Assembly: GCF_037201975.1 (NCBI RefSeq)
Contig: NZ_CP147520.1
Location: 1,116,001-1,180,000 of the forward strand
Length of the DNA stretch: 64,000 nt
Source: Streptomyces sp. TG1A-60
GTDB lineage: Bacteria; Actinomycetota; Actinomycetes; Streptomycetales; Streptomycetaceae
Reading direction: 5' to 3'
Shown here one piece after another: positions 1 to 8,529 of this stretch. Under the pieces are notes generated by a model. It was not told where the DNA came from. It searched no databases and was given only the letters and a program-made list of their open reading frames with translations. Both the position numbers and the translations under genes were made by a program. The stretch's first letter is position 1; every line of letters starts with the position of its first letter.

Positions 1-150
1 GGGTGGAAACGTCCTCCAGCAGAGGCGTGGCCTGCTGCCAGCCTTCGATCGGGTGCGGGTTGGGCCGCGTCTGGTACCGGACGCTCCACTCGTCGAGCAG
101 AGGATGCTGCGCTTGCTCAAAGCAATGGAGCGGGGGCGGAAGGGGTGCCG
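1..150 (-). CDS. possible partial CDS running off the left edge
   Basis: On the minus strand, directly downstream of the lactonase gene, one frame stays open to the window edge with high G/C at third codon positions. It reads ...LLDEWSVRYQTRPNPHP..., which looks like real protein rather than a shadow. No ATG start is visible and the family is not recognised. The position suggests a further gene of the same operon, but the start could be an uncommon codon or the call could be wrong. Confidence 0.25.
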
Positions 151-1224
151 TCAGAGGGTGAGCGCGCAGACGACCGAGGGAACGGAAGCCGCCGGGGCCG
201 ACTGTTCGAGGGCTCCGCTGTCCAGGACGCGCAGCGGGGCGAGCGTGCCGCTGTGCTGGTTGGCGACCAGTAGATGACCGGCCGCGTAGGTCAGGCCGCG
301 GGGCCAGGTACCGCCACTGGGGGTCTCGCCGATCGCTTCCAAGGTGGTGCCGGTGACCCGGAACGCGGCCACGGTGTCGGCGCCGCGGTTCGTCAGCCAG
401 ACGAAGCGCCCGCAGAGCGAGGCGACGATGCCGCCGGGCTGGTTGACGACGTCGCGGGCCGTGGTCGCGGGCACCGTGGCGACGGCCGTCAGGGTGCCCG
501 TGGCGGCGTCGTACCGGTGGCAGGTGAGGGTCGAGGACAGCTCGTCCGCGCTGAACACCAGCTCCCCACCGGGGGCGAAGGCGAGGTGACGGGGGCCGGA
601 GCCGGCGGCCAGCCGGTTCATGGCCGCCCGCTCCAGGGTTCCGGTGCGGGTGTCGAGCCGGTAGGTGAAGACCGCGTCCGCGCCCAGGTCGGTGGCGAGG
701 ACGAAACGGCCCGCCGGGTCGACGAGCACCTGGTGGGCGTGGCTGCCCTCCTGCCGTCCGGCGACCGGGCCCGACCCCTGGTGGATGACGAGGTCGGTCG
801 GCTCCAGCAGGCGGCCGTCCGCGCCGAGCCGGTGCACCGCGACGGTGCCGGGCGCGGTGTCGCTGCCGTAGTTCGCGGTCAGCAGCCACTCTCCGTCCGG
901 GTGGACGGTGAGGTGGCACGGGTTCGACCCGCCGCTGCTCACCGGGGCGCCCAGCGGGGTCAGTACACCGTCGTGGCGTCGGGCGACGGCGCTGACGGTT
1001 CCGGGGTCGGTCTCGTTCGTGCTGTAGACGACGTCGAGGGAGGGGTGCCCGGCCAGGAAGGACGCTCCGATGACCAAGAGGGCCGGCACCTGGCTGTCGT
1101 ACGTCGGGCGGCCGGTCGAGGGGGCGAGCCGCAGGGTGGCGAGCCCGGCGCCGTCGCCGCCGGTGTCGGGTGTGTAGGAGCCGGTGAGGACGTGAACTGC
1201 TTCGGGGTAAGCGGGCGTTGGCAT
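151..1224 (-). CDS. lactonase family protein (6-phosphogluconolactonase-like beta-propeller)
   Basis: A 357-residue protein of the seven-bladed beta-propeller lactonase family (YbhE/Pgl type), with no signal peptide. Visible family features are the N-terminal YTPDTGGDGAGL segment, the CHLTVHPDGEWLLTANYGS block near residue 100, GSHAHQVLVDPAGRFV in the middle and GPRHLAFAPGGELVFSADE further on. Members hydrolyse sugar lactones to the open acid. Its place at the end of an operon with a keto-deoxy sugar-acid kinase and aldolase suggests galactono- or gluconolactone as substrate rather than the 6-phosphate; that is inference. The ATG at 1224 is chosen because a GAGGAA-like element precedes it and homology begins right after it; a longer upstream reading has no family similarity. 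A gap of 116 nt separates it from the kinase gene. Confidence 0.85.
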   Translation of the reverse strand: MPTPAYPEAVHVLTGSYTPDTGGDGAGLATLRLAPSTGRPTYDSQVPALLVIGASFLAGHPSLDVVYSTNETDPGTVSAVARRHDGVLTPLGAPVSSGGSNPCHLTVHPDGEWLLTANYGSDTAPGTVAVHRLGADGRLLEPTDLVIHQGSGPVAGRQEGSHAHQVLVDPAGRFVLATDLGADAVFTYRLDTRTGTLERAAMNRLAAGSGPRHLAFAPGGELVFSADELSSTLTCHRYDAATGTLTAVATVPATTARDVVNQPGGIVASLCGRFVWLTNRGADTVAAFRVTGTTLEAIGETPSGGTWPRGLTYAAGHLLVANQHSGTLAPLRVLDSGALEQSAPAASVPSVVCALTL

Positions 1225-1340
1225 GGGCGTTCCCAGAGGTTCCTCGAGCGGGTGGGATGACGACGCGATGGGGGATGGATCGTGGTCGCGTCCGGATGCG
1301 GCGCGTGCGCCTGCTCGGAGCCCGGCGGGCCCGGTCGCGT

Positions 1341-2300
1341 TCAGCGGACGACGTCGTCGTGGTGGTCGAGCAGCTCCAGCTCGGAACGCCTGGGCAGACC
1401 CTCCCAGTCGCCCGGGGTGGCGACCGCGAAGGCGCCCAGCACGACGGCGGTCCGCAACCGCTGCTCCGGTGGTTCTCCCGCAAGCAGTTCCGCCAGGTAC
1501 CCGGCGACGAACGCGTCGCCCGCACCCACGGAGTCGTGCACGGTGACGGGCACGGCGGGCTGTCGGTAGTCCTGGCCGTCGAGGAGGGCGAACGCTCCCT
1601 CGGCGCCCAGTTTGATCACGGCTCCGGCGGGCCCGAGGCCGCAGATGCCCTTGGCGAGCTCCTCCGGATCGTCGGCGCCCGGCACCGCGAGGCGGGCCTC
1701 GTGCGGCCCTGCGAAGACCAGGTCGCTGCGGCGCAGCAGGGGCAGCAGCGCGCGCCCGGCCTCCTCCTCGCTCCACAGCAGGGAGCGGAAGTTGATGTCC
1801 AGTGAGACCGGTACTCCGGCGTCGACGGCGATGTCCACGGCCCGGGTGATGGCCTGAGACGGTCCTTCGCCCAGCGCCGGGGTGATCCCGGTGATGTGCA
1901 GGACCGCCGCGCCGGCGACGAGGTGCTCGGGGACGTCGTCGGCGGACAGCCGGGAACCCGCCGTGTGGGTGCGGTAGTAGCGGGTACGGCTGTGCGTGGC
2001 CGTACGGCGTTCCCGCAGCTGCAGCGCGGTGGGAGCGGGGTCGCGTACGGCGACCGTGGTGACCCCTTCCGCCCGCAGCTCGCGGAGGATGAGGTCGCCG
2101 AGCTCGTCCTCGCTGACGCGCCCGATCCAGGTGGCGGATCCGCCGAGCCGGCTGACCCCCACGGCGACGTTCGACTCCGCTCCGGCGAGCCTCAGTCGCA
2201 GGCCCGCGCCCAGGACGAGCGGGCCGACGTCCTGCGCGGCCATGACCGCGAGGGTCTCTCCGACGGTGACCAGGTAGCGTTCCTGGGAAGGGCCGTTCAC
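1341..2300 (-). CDS. PfkB-family 2-keto-3-deoxy sugar-acid kinase (KDG/KDGal kinase)
   Basis: A 319-residue ribokinase/PfkB-fold sugar kinase. The N-terminal substrate region (GETLAVMAAQD, then AGAESNVAVGVSRLGG) and the LDINFRSLLWS segment near residue 167 are those of 2-keto-3-deoxygluconate kinases. The anion-hole and catalytic motif DSVGAGDAFVAGY is at about residues 256-268, with Asp262 as the likely catalytic base. It would phosphorylate 2-keto-3-deoxygluconate or -galactonate at C6. The dehydratase in this cluster is galactonate-type, so the galacto form is favoured, although PfkB KDG kinases can accept both. GTG at 2300 is the start: it has GGAGGTGG just upstream and overlaps the aldolase stop by 4 nt (GTGA), so translation is probably coupled. 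Confidence 0.88.
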   Translation of the reverse strand: MNGPSQERYLVTVGETLAVMAAQDVGPLVLGAGLRLRLAGAESNVAVGVSRLGGSATWIGRVSEDELGDLILRELRAEGVTTVAVRDPAPTALQLRERRTATHSRTRYYRTHTAGSRLSADDVPEHLVAGAAVLHITGITPALGEGPSQAITRAVDIAVDAGVPVSLDINFRSLLWSEEEAGRALLPLLRRSDLVFAGPHEARLAVPGADDPEELAKGICGLGPAGAVIKLGAEGAFALLDGQDYRQPAVPVTVHDSVGAGDAFVAGYLAELLAGEPPEQRLRTAVVLGAFAVATPGDWEGLPRRSELELLDHHDDVVR

Positions 2301-2968
2301 GGGCCCACCTCCTGAGTGGGGGGCGTGACCAGGATCGCGTCCAGCAGCGTGCGCGCCCTCGCGGTGAGGGCGTCCAGGCTCTCCGGCGCGGGGTCGCGGT
2401 CCGCCCCGCGCAGGAGCGGGGAGCCGATGCCCACGGCACAGGCGCCCGCGGTCAGGTAGTCGCGCGCCTGGTCGACGCCGACTCCGCCGACGGCGAGAAG
2501 CGGGACGTCCGGCAGCGGGGCCCGCAGCTGCCGCAGGTGGTCGGGGCCGCCGGTGCTCGCGGGGAAGAGCTTGACGGCGGCGGCACCCGCCCGCCAGGCG
2601 GTGGACACCTCGGTGGGTGTCCAAGCACCCGGATAGCAGGGGATGCCGCTGTCTGCGGCGCCGCGGATCACCTCGGTGTCCACGACGGGGGCCACCAGGA
2701 ACTCGGCCCCGGCGGCGAGCGAGTCCCGGGCGTGCCCGGTGGTGATCACAGTCCCCGCGCCGACCGCCACCTCGGGCCCGAGCTCGTCCCGGATGGCGGC
2801 CAGCGCCTGGAGGGCACCCGAGGTGGTGAGGGTGACCTCCAGGCAGGTGATGCCGCCGTCCGCGAGGGCCCGGGCCACGGCGGGCAGTCCCGTCGCGTCG
2901 GCCGACCGCAGGATGGCCATGACCCGGGTCCGGCCCAGCTGCGGGGTGAGCGCGGGACGCTCCGTCAT
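2297..2968 (-). CDS. 2-dehydro-3-deoxy-6-phosphogluconate/galactonate aldolase
   Basis: A 223-residue class I aldolase of the Eda/DgoA family (TIM barrel, trimeric in known members). The Schiff-base lysine is Lys133 in AAAVKLFPAS and the general acid/base glutamate is Glu44 in CLEVTL, matching the family positions. GAGTVIT and VAPVVD phosphate and barrel motifs are present. The reaction splits KDPG or KDPGal into pyruvate and glyceraldehyde-3-phosphate. The ATG at 2968 has no ribosome-binding site of its own. It overlaps by 4 nt the stop of a 16-codon reading frame that does have one (2965-3015), so it may depend on coupled translation. Context favours the galacto substrate; sequence alone does not separate Eda from DgoA. 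Confidence 0.9.
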   Translation of the reverse strand: MTERPALTPQLGRTRVMAILRSADATGLPAVARALADGGITCLEVTLTTSGALQALAAIRDELGPEVAVGAGTVITTGHARDSLAAGAEFLVAPVVDTEVIRGAADSGIPCYPGAWTPTEVSTAWRAGAAAVKLFPASTGGPDHLRQLRAPLPDVPLLAVGGVGVDQARDYLTAGACAVGIGSPLLRGADRDPAPESLDALTARARTLLDAILVTPPTQEVGP

Positions 2969-3015
2969 GACCGCACCGCCGCAGGGTGGTTGCCGGTGCC
3001 CAGGGTGTCGGTCAT
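2965..3015 (-). CDS. possible 16-aa leader peptide coupled to the aldolase gene
   Basis: A minimal reading frame of 16 codons (MTDTLGTGNHPAAVRS) starts at ATG 3015, 8 nt after an AAAGGAA Shine-Dalgarno-like element. Its TGA overlaps the aldolase ATG as ATGA. The aldolase start has no recognisable SD, so the small frame could deliver ribosomes to it. It could also be a remnant of an older, longer aldolase start. No known peptide family is recognised. Confidence 0.35.
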   Translation of the reverse strand: MTDTLGTGNHPAAVRS

Positions 3016-3054
3016 GAGAAGTTCCTTTGCAAGATGGTGCGTCGGTGAACAGCG

Positions 3055-3879
3055 TTACTTGAGTCCGGAGGTGGAGATGCCGGAGATGAAGCCGCGCTGC
3101 ATGATAAGGAAAAGCGCCAGCACGGGTACGACGTACATCACCGCGCCGGCGGCGACCAGGTTGCTCAGCTGGGCACCGTGCTCGTTGGTGTAGCCGGTGG
3201 CGAGCTTGACCGCGAGGGTGGTGCGGGCGTCGTCCAGCAGCAGGGCCGGTGCGATGTAGTCGCCCCAGGTCCAGGAGAAGGAGAGGATGAAGCTGGTGGC
3301 CATGACCGGCCAGGACTGCGGCAGGAAGATCCGCCAGAAGATGCGGACCTGCCCGCAGCCGTCGACGATCGCCGCCTCCTCCAGTTCCTTGGGCATGTTG
3401 GTGAAGAACTGCCGGAACAGGAAGATCAGGTACGGGGCTCCGGACAGACCCCACAGCACCCACGGCATGTAGGTGTTGACCAGGTGGAGCTTGGCGAACA
3501 TGAGGTACGTCGGGATGAGGGTGATCACGCCCGGCAACATCATCGTCGACAGCAGCACGCCGAAGACGGCCTTCTTGCCCGGGGCCTCCAGCCGGGCGAA
3601 GCCGTAGCCCGCCCAGGCAGAGGCGAGGGTGACCAGGACCGCGTAGAGGGTGGAGATCGTCAGTGAGTTGCGGGCGTAGCCGAGGTAGTCGAAGAGGGTC
3701 AGCGCCTGGTCGAAGTTGCCCAGGGTGGGTTCGTGCGGCCACCAGTGGATGGGGAGGGCACGCAGTTCGGAGGCGTCCTTGAGCGCGGTGATGACGAGCC
3801 AGCCGAAAGGGCTGAGCATCAGCACCAGAACCGCGGTGAGGATCATGTAGACCACGGTGCGCCGGGAGAACACGCTCAT
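3055..3879 (-). CDS. sugar ABC transporter permease, MalG type
   Basis: A 274-residue inner-membrane permease of the CUT1 carbohydrate ABC family with six predicted membrane segments, the first at about residues 10-32. The EAA loop that contacts the ATPase is seen as ELEEAAIVDGCGQVRIFWRI near residue 190, and the C-terminus ends in the usual QRGFISGISTSGLK style. It pairs with the MalF-type permease upstream, whose TGA overlaps this ATG (ATGA). No ATPase gene is present in the window; in Streptomyces, CUT1 systems usually share the MsiK ATPase encoded elsewhere, which probably applies here. A gap of 39 nt separates its stop from the leader ORF of the aldolase. Confidence 0.93.
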   Translation of the reverse strand: MSVFSRRTVVYMILTAVLVLMLSPFGWLVITALKDASELRALPIHWWPHEPTLGNFDQALTLFDYLGYARNSLTISTLYAVLVTLASAWAGYGFARLEAPGKKAVFGVLLSTMMLPGVITLIPTYLMFAKLHLVNTYMPWVLWGLSGAPYLIFLFRQFFTNMPKELEEAAIVDGCGQVRIFWRIFLPQSWPVMATSFILSFSWTWGDYIAPALLLDDARTTLAVKLATGYTNEHGAQLSNLVAAGAVMYVVPVLALFLIMQRGFISGISTSGLK

Positions 3880-4907
3880 CGGCCGCCTCCGATCGTGCGG
3901 GCCTTGCGCTTCGTCGGTTCCGGCTCCACGGAGTAGAACACCGCGCCCTTGCTGAGCTTGAAGATGACGAAGGTGACGACGCAGATGATCGCGAAGAGCA
4001 CCCACAGCAGGGCGGAGGCGTAACCGTAGCGGCCGTTGGCGAAGTACTGGGCGAAGACGTGGATCATGTAGAAGTAGTTGCTCTCGGGCACGGCCGTGAC
4101 GCCTGCAGGGGTCGGGTTGAGCGCGATGAGCAGTGGCATGAAGGTCTGCAGCGAGCCGATGATGCCCGTGATGACCTGGAAGAAGATCACCGGGGACAGC
4201 AGCGGCAGGGTGATGCGGGTGAAGGACTGCCAGGGGCTGGCGCCGTCCACCCTGGCCGCTTCGCTCAGCTCCCTGGGGATGTCCTGGAGCCCCGCCAGCG
4301 AGATGATCATGCCGTTGCCCACGGCCCACACTGTCAGCGCGATCAGCACGTAGCGGGCATACGGGTCGACGAGCCAGGTGATGCCGTTGATACCCGCCGC
4401 GTCCAGGGCGCCGTTCGCCGCTCCGGAGTCACGGTCGAAGATCAGCTTGAAGGTGAGGGCGGCGCCGACCGGCGGCACCACCGCCGGCAGGTACAGCAGC
4501 GTGCGGAACAGCCCGCGGGCGCGGATCGGCTGGTTCACCAGCACCGCCAGCAGCAGCCCCGCCGCGATCGTCAGCGGCACCGTGATCGCGGTGAACACTC
4601 CGGTGCGCCACAGGGAATCCAGCGTCGCCGGGTCGGAGAGGACCTCCCGGTAGTTGTCCAGCCCCACGAAGCGCGCGTTGTCCGACAACCCGTCCGCGTT
4701 GGTGAAGCTCAGCCACAGCGCGTACCCCAGCGGGAAGACCGTCAGAACCAGGAAGCCGAGCACCCAGGGGCCGGTGAACACGTAGAACGACCGGGCCCGG
4801 CGGGTCCGCAGCGACGTCGGCCGACGAGGCGAGCCGGCCGGCCGCCGGGCCGAGGACGTCGCCGCCCTCGGCCCGGCGGTCTGGTCGATGAGCTGGCCGG
4901 TGCTCAC
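3876..4907 (-). CDS. sugar ABC transporter permease, MalF type
   Basis: A 343-residue permease with a roughly 40-residue Arg-rich cytoplasmic N-terminus, then membrane segments starting at FYVFTGPWVLGFLVLTVFPL. The EAA loop ELSEAARVDGASPWQSFTRI is near residue 220. It forms the translocation channel together with the MalG-type partner. GTG at 4907 is chosen because it overlaps the TGA of the binding-protein gene (GTGA) and gives the usual family N-terminus. The three transporter genes are therefore joined by 4-nt overlaps and must be one transcript. Confidence 0.93.
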   Translation of the reverse strand: MSTGQLIDQTAGPRAATSSARRPAGSPRRPTSLRTRRARSFYVFTGPWVLGFLVLTVFPLGYALWLSFTNADGLSDNARFVGLDNYREVLSDPATLDSLWRTGVFTAITVPLTIAAGLLLAVLVNQPIRARGLFRTLLYLPAVVPPVGAALTFKLIFDRDSGAANGALDAAGINGITWLVDPYARYVLIALTVWAVGNGMIISLAGLQDIPRELSEAARVDGASPWQSFTRITLPLLSPVIFFQVITGIIGSLQTFMPLLIALNPTPAGVTAVPESNYFYMIHVFAQYFANGRYGYASALLWVLFAIICVVTFVIFKLSKGAVFYSVEPEPTKRKARTIGGGR

Positions 4908-6256
4908 CCCACCAGCTCCTTGCCCTTGGCGATCTGCTCGTTCATGAGCTCGTTGAGCTCGTCGGCCACCTTGCCCACCGACGTCTTGCCCTTGATGGCC
5001 CTCGGCAGCACCTTGTTGATGATCCCGTCCAGGGCGGTCACCTGGGCGTACGGGGTGAACGACAGCACCGAGAAGTGCTCCATCTCCTTCTCCTGCACCC
5101 GGAGGGCCTGCTTCTGGAACTCCGTGCCCTGCGGCATCCGGGAACGCAGCGACTTCAGGCTGGGGATGCCCCAGCCGCCTGCGGCCCGGTCCTCGGCGGG
5201 CTTGCCGGCGAAGTAGAACTCGAAGAGCTGCCAGGCCGCGTCCTTGTTCTTGGCCTCCTTGGGGATCCAGTAGCCGGTGGCGCCGAAGCAGGGGCTGACG
5301 CGGTTGCTGCCGAGCTGCGGGGCGGGCGCGAAGCGCGACACCTTGGCGATCTTGGGGTCGCCGCCGATCGCCCCGCCGAACCAGTAGCCGTCGCCGGCCA
5401 TCGCCATCCGCCCGGCCTGGTAGGTGGGCCAGTCCCAGCCGTCCGTGTTGGGGTTGGCGACGTTCGGGCCGACGTCGGCCCGCGCGTACTCCAGGTACCA
5501 CGACAGCGCCTTGCGCGCTTCGGGCGAGGTGAGGTCGACCGAGGCCAGGTCCTCGGCGAACAGGCTTCCGCCGGCCGAGGCGGTCATGTGCATGAGCTGC
5601 GCGAAGGTTCCGAGCCCCGCGGCACTCATCCCGTAGACCTTGACCTTGCCGAGCCTGCGCTTGGTCAGCCGCTTGCCCATGTCCAGCCACTCGTCGTACG
5701 ACAGGGGCTCGGTCTCGCTGGGCCGATCGAGTTTCGCCGCCTCGAGCAGGTCCGTGCGGTACCAGAACATCTGGTCCTGCGAGTAGTCCTTTGCCATGCC
5801 GTACCGGGGGCCCGCGCCCTGCTTCTCGCCGTCGTAGCGCCACACGTCGTTGACCGGGTCGAGGTCGGAGACCTTGAGCACCGAGCTCTTGGCGAAGTAC
5901 GGGTCCAGGTCTGCCATCAGCCCGCGTGCGGCGAAGTACGGCGTCTCCACCGCACCCAGGCCGCGCACCAGGTCCGGCGGGTTCTTCGCCGCCAGCATCG
6001 CGTTGAGCCTGGTCTCGTCCCGGGCGATGAAGTTGATCTTTATGCCCAGCGCCTTTCCGGCAGCCTGGAATGCCTTCTTCTCGTCATCGGGGGTCATGAC
6101 GGTGACCGTCGCGCTTCCGCGCTTCGCACCGCTGCCTTCCGAGCCGTCGTCGACGGAGGTGGCGCAGGCGGGCAGCGTGGTCGCGGCGAGTGCGGCGCCG
6201 GCGGAGACGGTGAGGAATCGACGTCTGTCGAGGGGGCCTGTGGTCGGGAAGGTCAT
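4904..6256 (-). CDS. sugar ABC transporter substrate-binding lipoprotein
   Basis: A 450-residue extracellular solute-binding protein (family 1, CUT1 type). The N-terminus carries a twin-arginine motif (DRRRFLTVSAG, residues about 10-20) followed by a lipobox LPAC, so it is probably exported by Tat and lipid-anchored outside the membrane. The mature part has the family's YDEWLDMGKRLTK region and the RMAMAGDGYWFGGAIGG hinge segment. ATG 6256 follows GAAAGG at a good distance. It is the first gene of the minus-strand operon running to the lactonase, and lies divergent to the LacI gene, with two putative operators in between. The transported sugar is not readable from sequence; galactose or a galactoside fits the cluster. 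Confidence 0.9.
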   Translation of the reverse strand: MTFPTTGPLDRRRFLTVSAGAALAATTLPACATSVDDGSEGSGAKRGSATVTVMTPDDEKKAFQAAGKALGIKINFIARDETRLNAMLAAKNPPDLVRGLGAVETPYFAARGLMADLDPYFAKSSVLKVSDLDPVNDVWRYDGEKQGAGPRYGMAKDYSQDQMFWYRTDLLEAAKLDRPSETEPLSYDEWLDMGKRLTKRRLGKVKVYGMSAAGLGTFAQLMHMTASAGGSLFAEDLASVDLTSPEARKALSWYLEYARADVGPNVANPNTDGWDWPTYQAGRMAMAGDGYWFGGAIGGDPKIAKVSRFAPAPQLGSNRVSPCFGATGYWIPKEAKNKDAAWQLFEFYFAGKPAEDRAAGGWGIPSLKSLRSRMPQGTEFQKQALRVQEKEMEHFSVLSFTPYAQVTALDGIINKVLPRAIKGKTSVGKVADELNELMNEQIAKGKELVG

Positions 6257-6550
6257 GCTGGTGGCCTTTCGTGCGGGACCGTAAGCGCTTGCGGGCGCAT
6301 GCGGCGTTGCGGGGAGGAGAAACAACGGGCGGGGAGCGGGGCCGGACTGGGGAGGAGCACCGGCCCCGCTCGGCCGTGGGGTGAGATGTCCCGAACCGGA
6401 CACCCGCACAACCGTCGTACACATGCGCGGGAGTCGGCATCGCCCGACCGTGAAGGCGACGGTGGCCGCGTCCACGGTGAGCCTCTTCGGGGCACCCCGA
6501 GGCACACCCCACCCATGGCCGGTAATGGCCTACTTGTGGTTGTCGAGATG

Positions 6551-6563
6551 GTGACCGGTTCCC
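6551..6563. promoter_or_regulatory. putative LacI-family operator O1
   Basis: GTGACCGGTTCCC, core ACCGGT, an inverted version of the second site 51 bp away (centre to centre, about five helical turns). Both lie between the divergent binding-protein and LacI genes. Written in the other orientation it matches GGRAACCGGTYNAC. Confidence 0.5.
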
Positions 6564-6600
6564 TTTGCCATGCCCAGACTTATCGCTTTTTTCCGCCTGG

Positions 6601-6614
6601 GGAAACCGGTTGAC
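6601..6614. promoter_or_regulatory. putative LacI-family operator O2
   Basis: GGAAACCGGTTGAC with an AACCGGTT palindromic core. It overlaps the -35 element of the candidate LacI promoter, so binding here would give autorepression. Confidence 0.5.
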
Positions 6615-6638
6615 TGAAACTCCGGCGAACGTTAGGTT
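6610..6638 (+). promoter_or_regulatory. candidate promoter of the LacI-SDR genes
   Basis: TTGACT (6610-6615), a 17-bp spacer, then TAGGTT (6633-6638): a good fit to the housekeeping sigma consensus of Streptomyces. It lies 90 nt before the LacI GTG, and its -35 overlaps putative operator O2. Confidence 0.5.
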
Positions 6639-6727
6639 GCGACGCCAGAAGGTGTCAAGAGGTTGGAAGGCGCCACCGTCGGACACACCGAACGGCTCCT
6701 GGCGCACAGCGGAAAGGGGGGACCCAC

Positions 6728-7768
6728 GTGCCGGAACAGCCCGTCAGGGCCAGGCTGGTGGACGTGGCGGAGAGGGCGGGAGTCTCCAAGGCCACCGTGT
6801 CCAAGGTGCTCAACGGCAGGCAGGACCTGTCCGTACGGCCGGATACCCGGCGCCGTGTCCACGAGGCGGCCGAGGCGCTGGGCTACCGCCCCCATTCCGG
6901 AGCGCGCGCCCTGGCCGGTGCCAGCACGCACGCGGTGGCCCTGCTGGTCCCCGCCCTCGCCAACCCCACGTACGTCACCATCGCCCGCGGCGCCTACCAG
7001 CGCGCCCGCGAGCTGGGCTATCTCTCCTTGCTGGCTGAGGACTTCGACGGGCAGGAAGCCGACGAGTCCTTCAACGACCTGGTGCAGGAGGGCCGTGTCG
7101 ACGGGCTGCTCATCGCCTCCGCACGCCCCGGTCACCCCCTGCTGGACGCTCTGAGCCGCAGCCCGGTCCCGCACGTCTACCTCAACCGCTCGGTGGAGGG
7201 CTCCGGCCGGAACGTCACCATGGACGTGGCCCGTTCCAGCGTCACCGCCCTCGACCACCTCCACTCACTCGGGCACCGCGCGGTCGGCCACATCGCGGGC
7301 CCGCCCGGCATCACTCCCGGTGAGGTCCGCAAGGAGGCGTTCCTGCGACACGCCGAGGAACTCGGGTTGTCCGCCGCTCCGGTCGCGTCCGGGGACTTCA
7401 CCGAGGACGGCGGCGTGTCCTGCGCGCTGGAGCTGCTGCGTCCGGCCGACGGCGGTACGCGTCCGCCGGTCACCGCGCTCTACACCAGCTCCCTCGCCCA
7501 GGCCATAGGCGCCATGGCGGCGGTCCGGCACCTCGGCCTGCGGATCCCCGAGGACGTCTCCGTGGTCGGGAACGACGACCTGCCCGTCGCCGGCCACCTC
7601 TCCCCGCCGCTGACCACCGTGGCGATGCCCCTGTACGAGCTGGGCGCCGCGGCCGTGGAGGCCCTGGTGGCGGCCATCCAGGGGGCGCCCTCGGAAGACG
7701 TCGTCGTACCCACCGAACCACGCCTGATGCTGCGCGGTTCCACGGCAGGCCCGGGAGGAACACCATGA
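6728..7768 (+). CDS. LacI-family transcriptional regulator of the sugar-acid cluster
   Basis: A 346-residue LacI/GalR regulator. The helix-turn-helix and hinge are at residues about 9-62 (VDVAERAGVSKATVSKVLNG, then GYRPHSGARALAG), followed by a periplasmic-binding-protein-like effector domain with the typical RIPEDVSVVGNDDLP stretch near residue 275. It starts at GTG 6728 behind a G-rich SD (GGAAAGGGGGG). Its stop overlaps the SDR start by 4 nt (ATGA). By position it should control both the transporter/kinase/aldolase operon and its own genes through the ACCGGT operators. The effector is probably a sugar acid or galactose, which is inference. Confidence 0.92.
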   Translation: MPEQPVRARLVDVAERAGVSKATVSKVLNGRQDLSVRPDTRRRVHEAAEALGYRPHSGARALAGASTHAVALLVPALANPTYVTIARGAYQRARELGYLSLLAEDFDGQEADESFNDLVQEGRVDGLLIASARPGHPLLDALSRSPVPHVYLNRSVEGSGRNVTMDVARSSVTALDHLHSLGHRAVGHIAGPPGITPGEVRKEAFLRHAEELGLSAAPVASGDFTEDGGVSCALELLRPADGGTRPPVTALYTSSLAQAIGAMAAVRHLGLRIPEDVSVVGNDDLPVAGHLSPPLTTVAMPLYELGAAAVEALVAAIQGAPSEDVVVPTEPRLMLRGSTAGPGGTP

Positions 7769-8529
7769 GTCGCGCCGGCCTCACGCGCTTCGCGGACCGT
7801 ACCGCCCTGCTCACCGCGGCTGCCTCCGGCATCGGCGAGGCCACCGCCCATCGCCTCGCCGCGGAAGGGGCGTCGGTCCTCGTCACCGATGTGGACGCCG
7901 AGGGCGCCCGCCGGGTGGCCGAGGAGATCCACACCCGGGGCGGACGGGCCCGGCACCGCGGGCTCGACGTCACCTCGGCCGACGCGTGGGCCGAGGCCGT
8001 CGAGGCGGTGACGTCCTGGACCGGACACCTCGACGTCCTGCACCTCAACGCCGGCCGGAACCGGCGCGGCGCGGCGCACGAGCTGGACGACGCCGCGTGG
8101 CACGACCAGCTACGGCTCTGCCTCGACTCGGTGTTCTACGGCGTCCGGGCCGCGGTCCCCCTGCTGCGGACCGCCCGGGGCGCGGTGGTGATCACCTCGT
8201 CCGTGCACGCGGCCATCGGCTTCAAGGGTTTCCCCGCGTACGCGGCGGCCAAGGGCGGCATCGGCGCCCTGGTACGCCAGCTCGCCGTCGAGTACGGCGG
8301 CGAGATCAGGTTCAACTCCGTCCTCCCCGGCGCCGTGTTCACGGCCCTGTGGGCACAGACATCACCGGAGGACCGGGCCCGGACCGCCGCGCGTGCGCCG
8401 GTCGGCCGGTTCGGCACCCCCGAGGACATCGCGGCCGCCGTGGCCTTCTTCGCCTCCGACGACGCCTCGTTCATCACCGGCCAGAACCTGCTCGTGGACG
8501 GCGGCCGCAGCATCAGCTCCCACGAGTAG
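7765..8529 (+). CDS. SDR-family sugar (galactose?) dehydrogenase
   Basis: A 254-residue classical short-chain dehydrogenase. The cofactor motif appears as TAAASGIG (first Gly of TGxxxGxG replaced by Ala), followed by LNAG. The catalytic Ser-Tyr-Lys set is seen in VITSSVHAAIGFKGFPAYAAAKGG. The C-terminus LLVDGGRS is the family norm. Within a cluster holding a lactonase and a galactonate-type dehydratase, the missing first step is oxidation of the free aldose to its lactone, which this enzyme could supply. Another sugar or sugar-acid oxidoreduction cannot be excluded. It is translationally coupled to the LacI gene. Confidence 0.85.
   Translation: MSRAGLTRFADRTALLTAAASGIGEATAHRLAAEGASVLVTDVDAEGARRVAEEIHTRGGRARHRGLDVTSADAWAEAVEAVTSWTGHLDVLHLNAGRNRRGAAHELDDAAWHDQLRLCLDSVFYGVRAAVPLLRTARGAVVITSSVHAAIGFKGFPAYAAAKGGIGALVRQLAVEYGGEIRFNSVLPGAVFTALWAQTSPEDRARTAARAPVGRFGTPEDIAAAVAFFASDDASFITGQNLLVDGGRSISSHE

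Noticed and set aside
274..1260. 328-codon plus-strand open frame opposite the lactonase gene
   Set aside because: It is a shadow: composition is Gly/Arg/Val-rich without family motifs, and the minus strand carries a clear beta-propeller lactonase. Many other long antisense frames (for example 15812-18154, 21066-22763, 27024-28499, 38697-41309, 47048-49174, 60988-62964) were dropped for the same reason.
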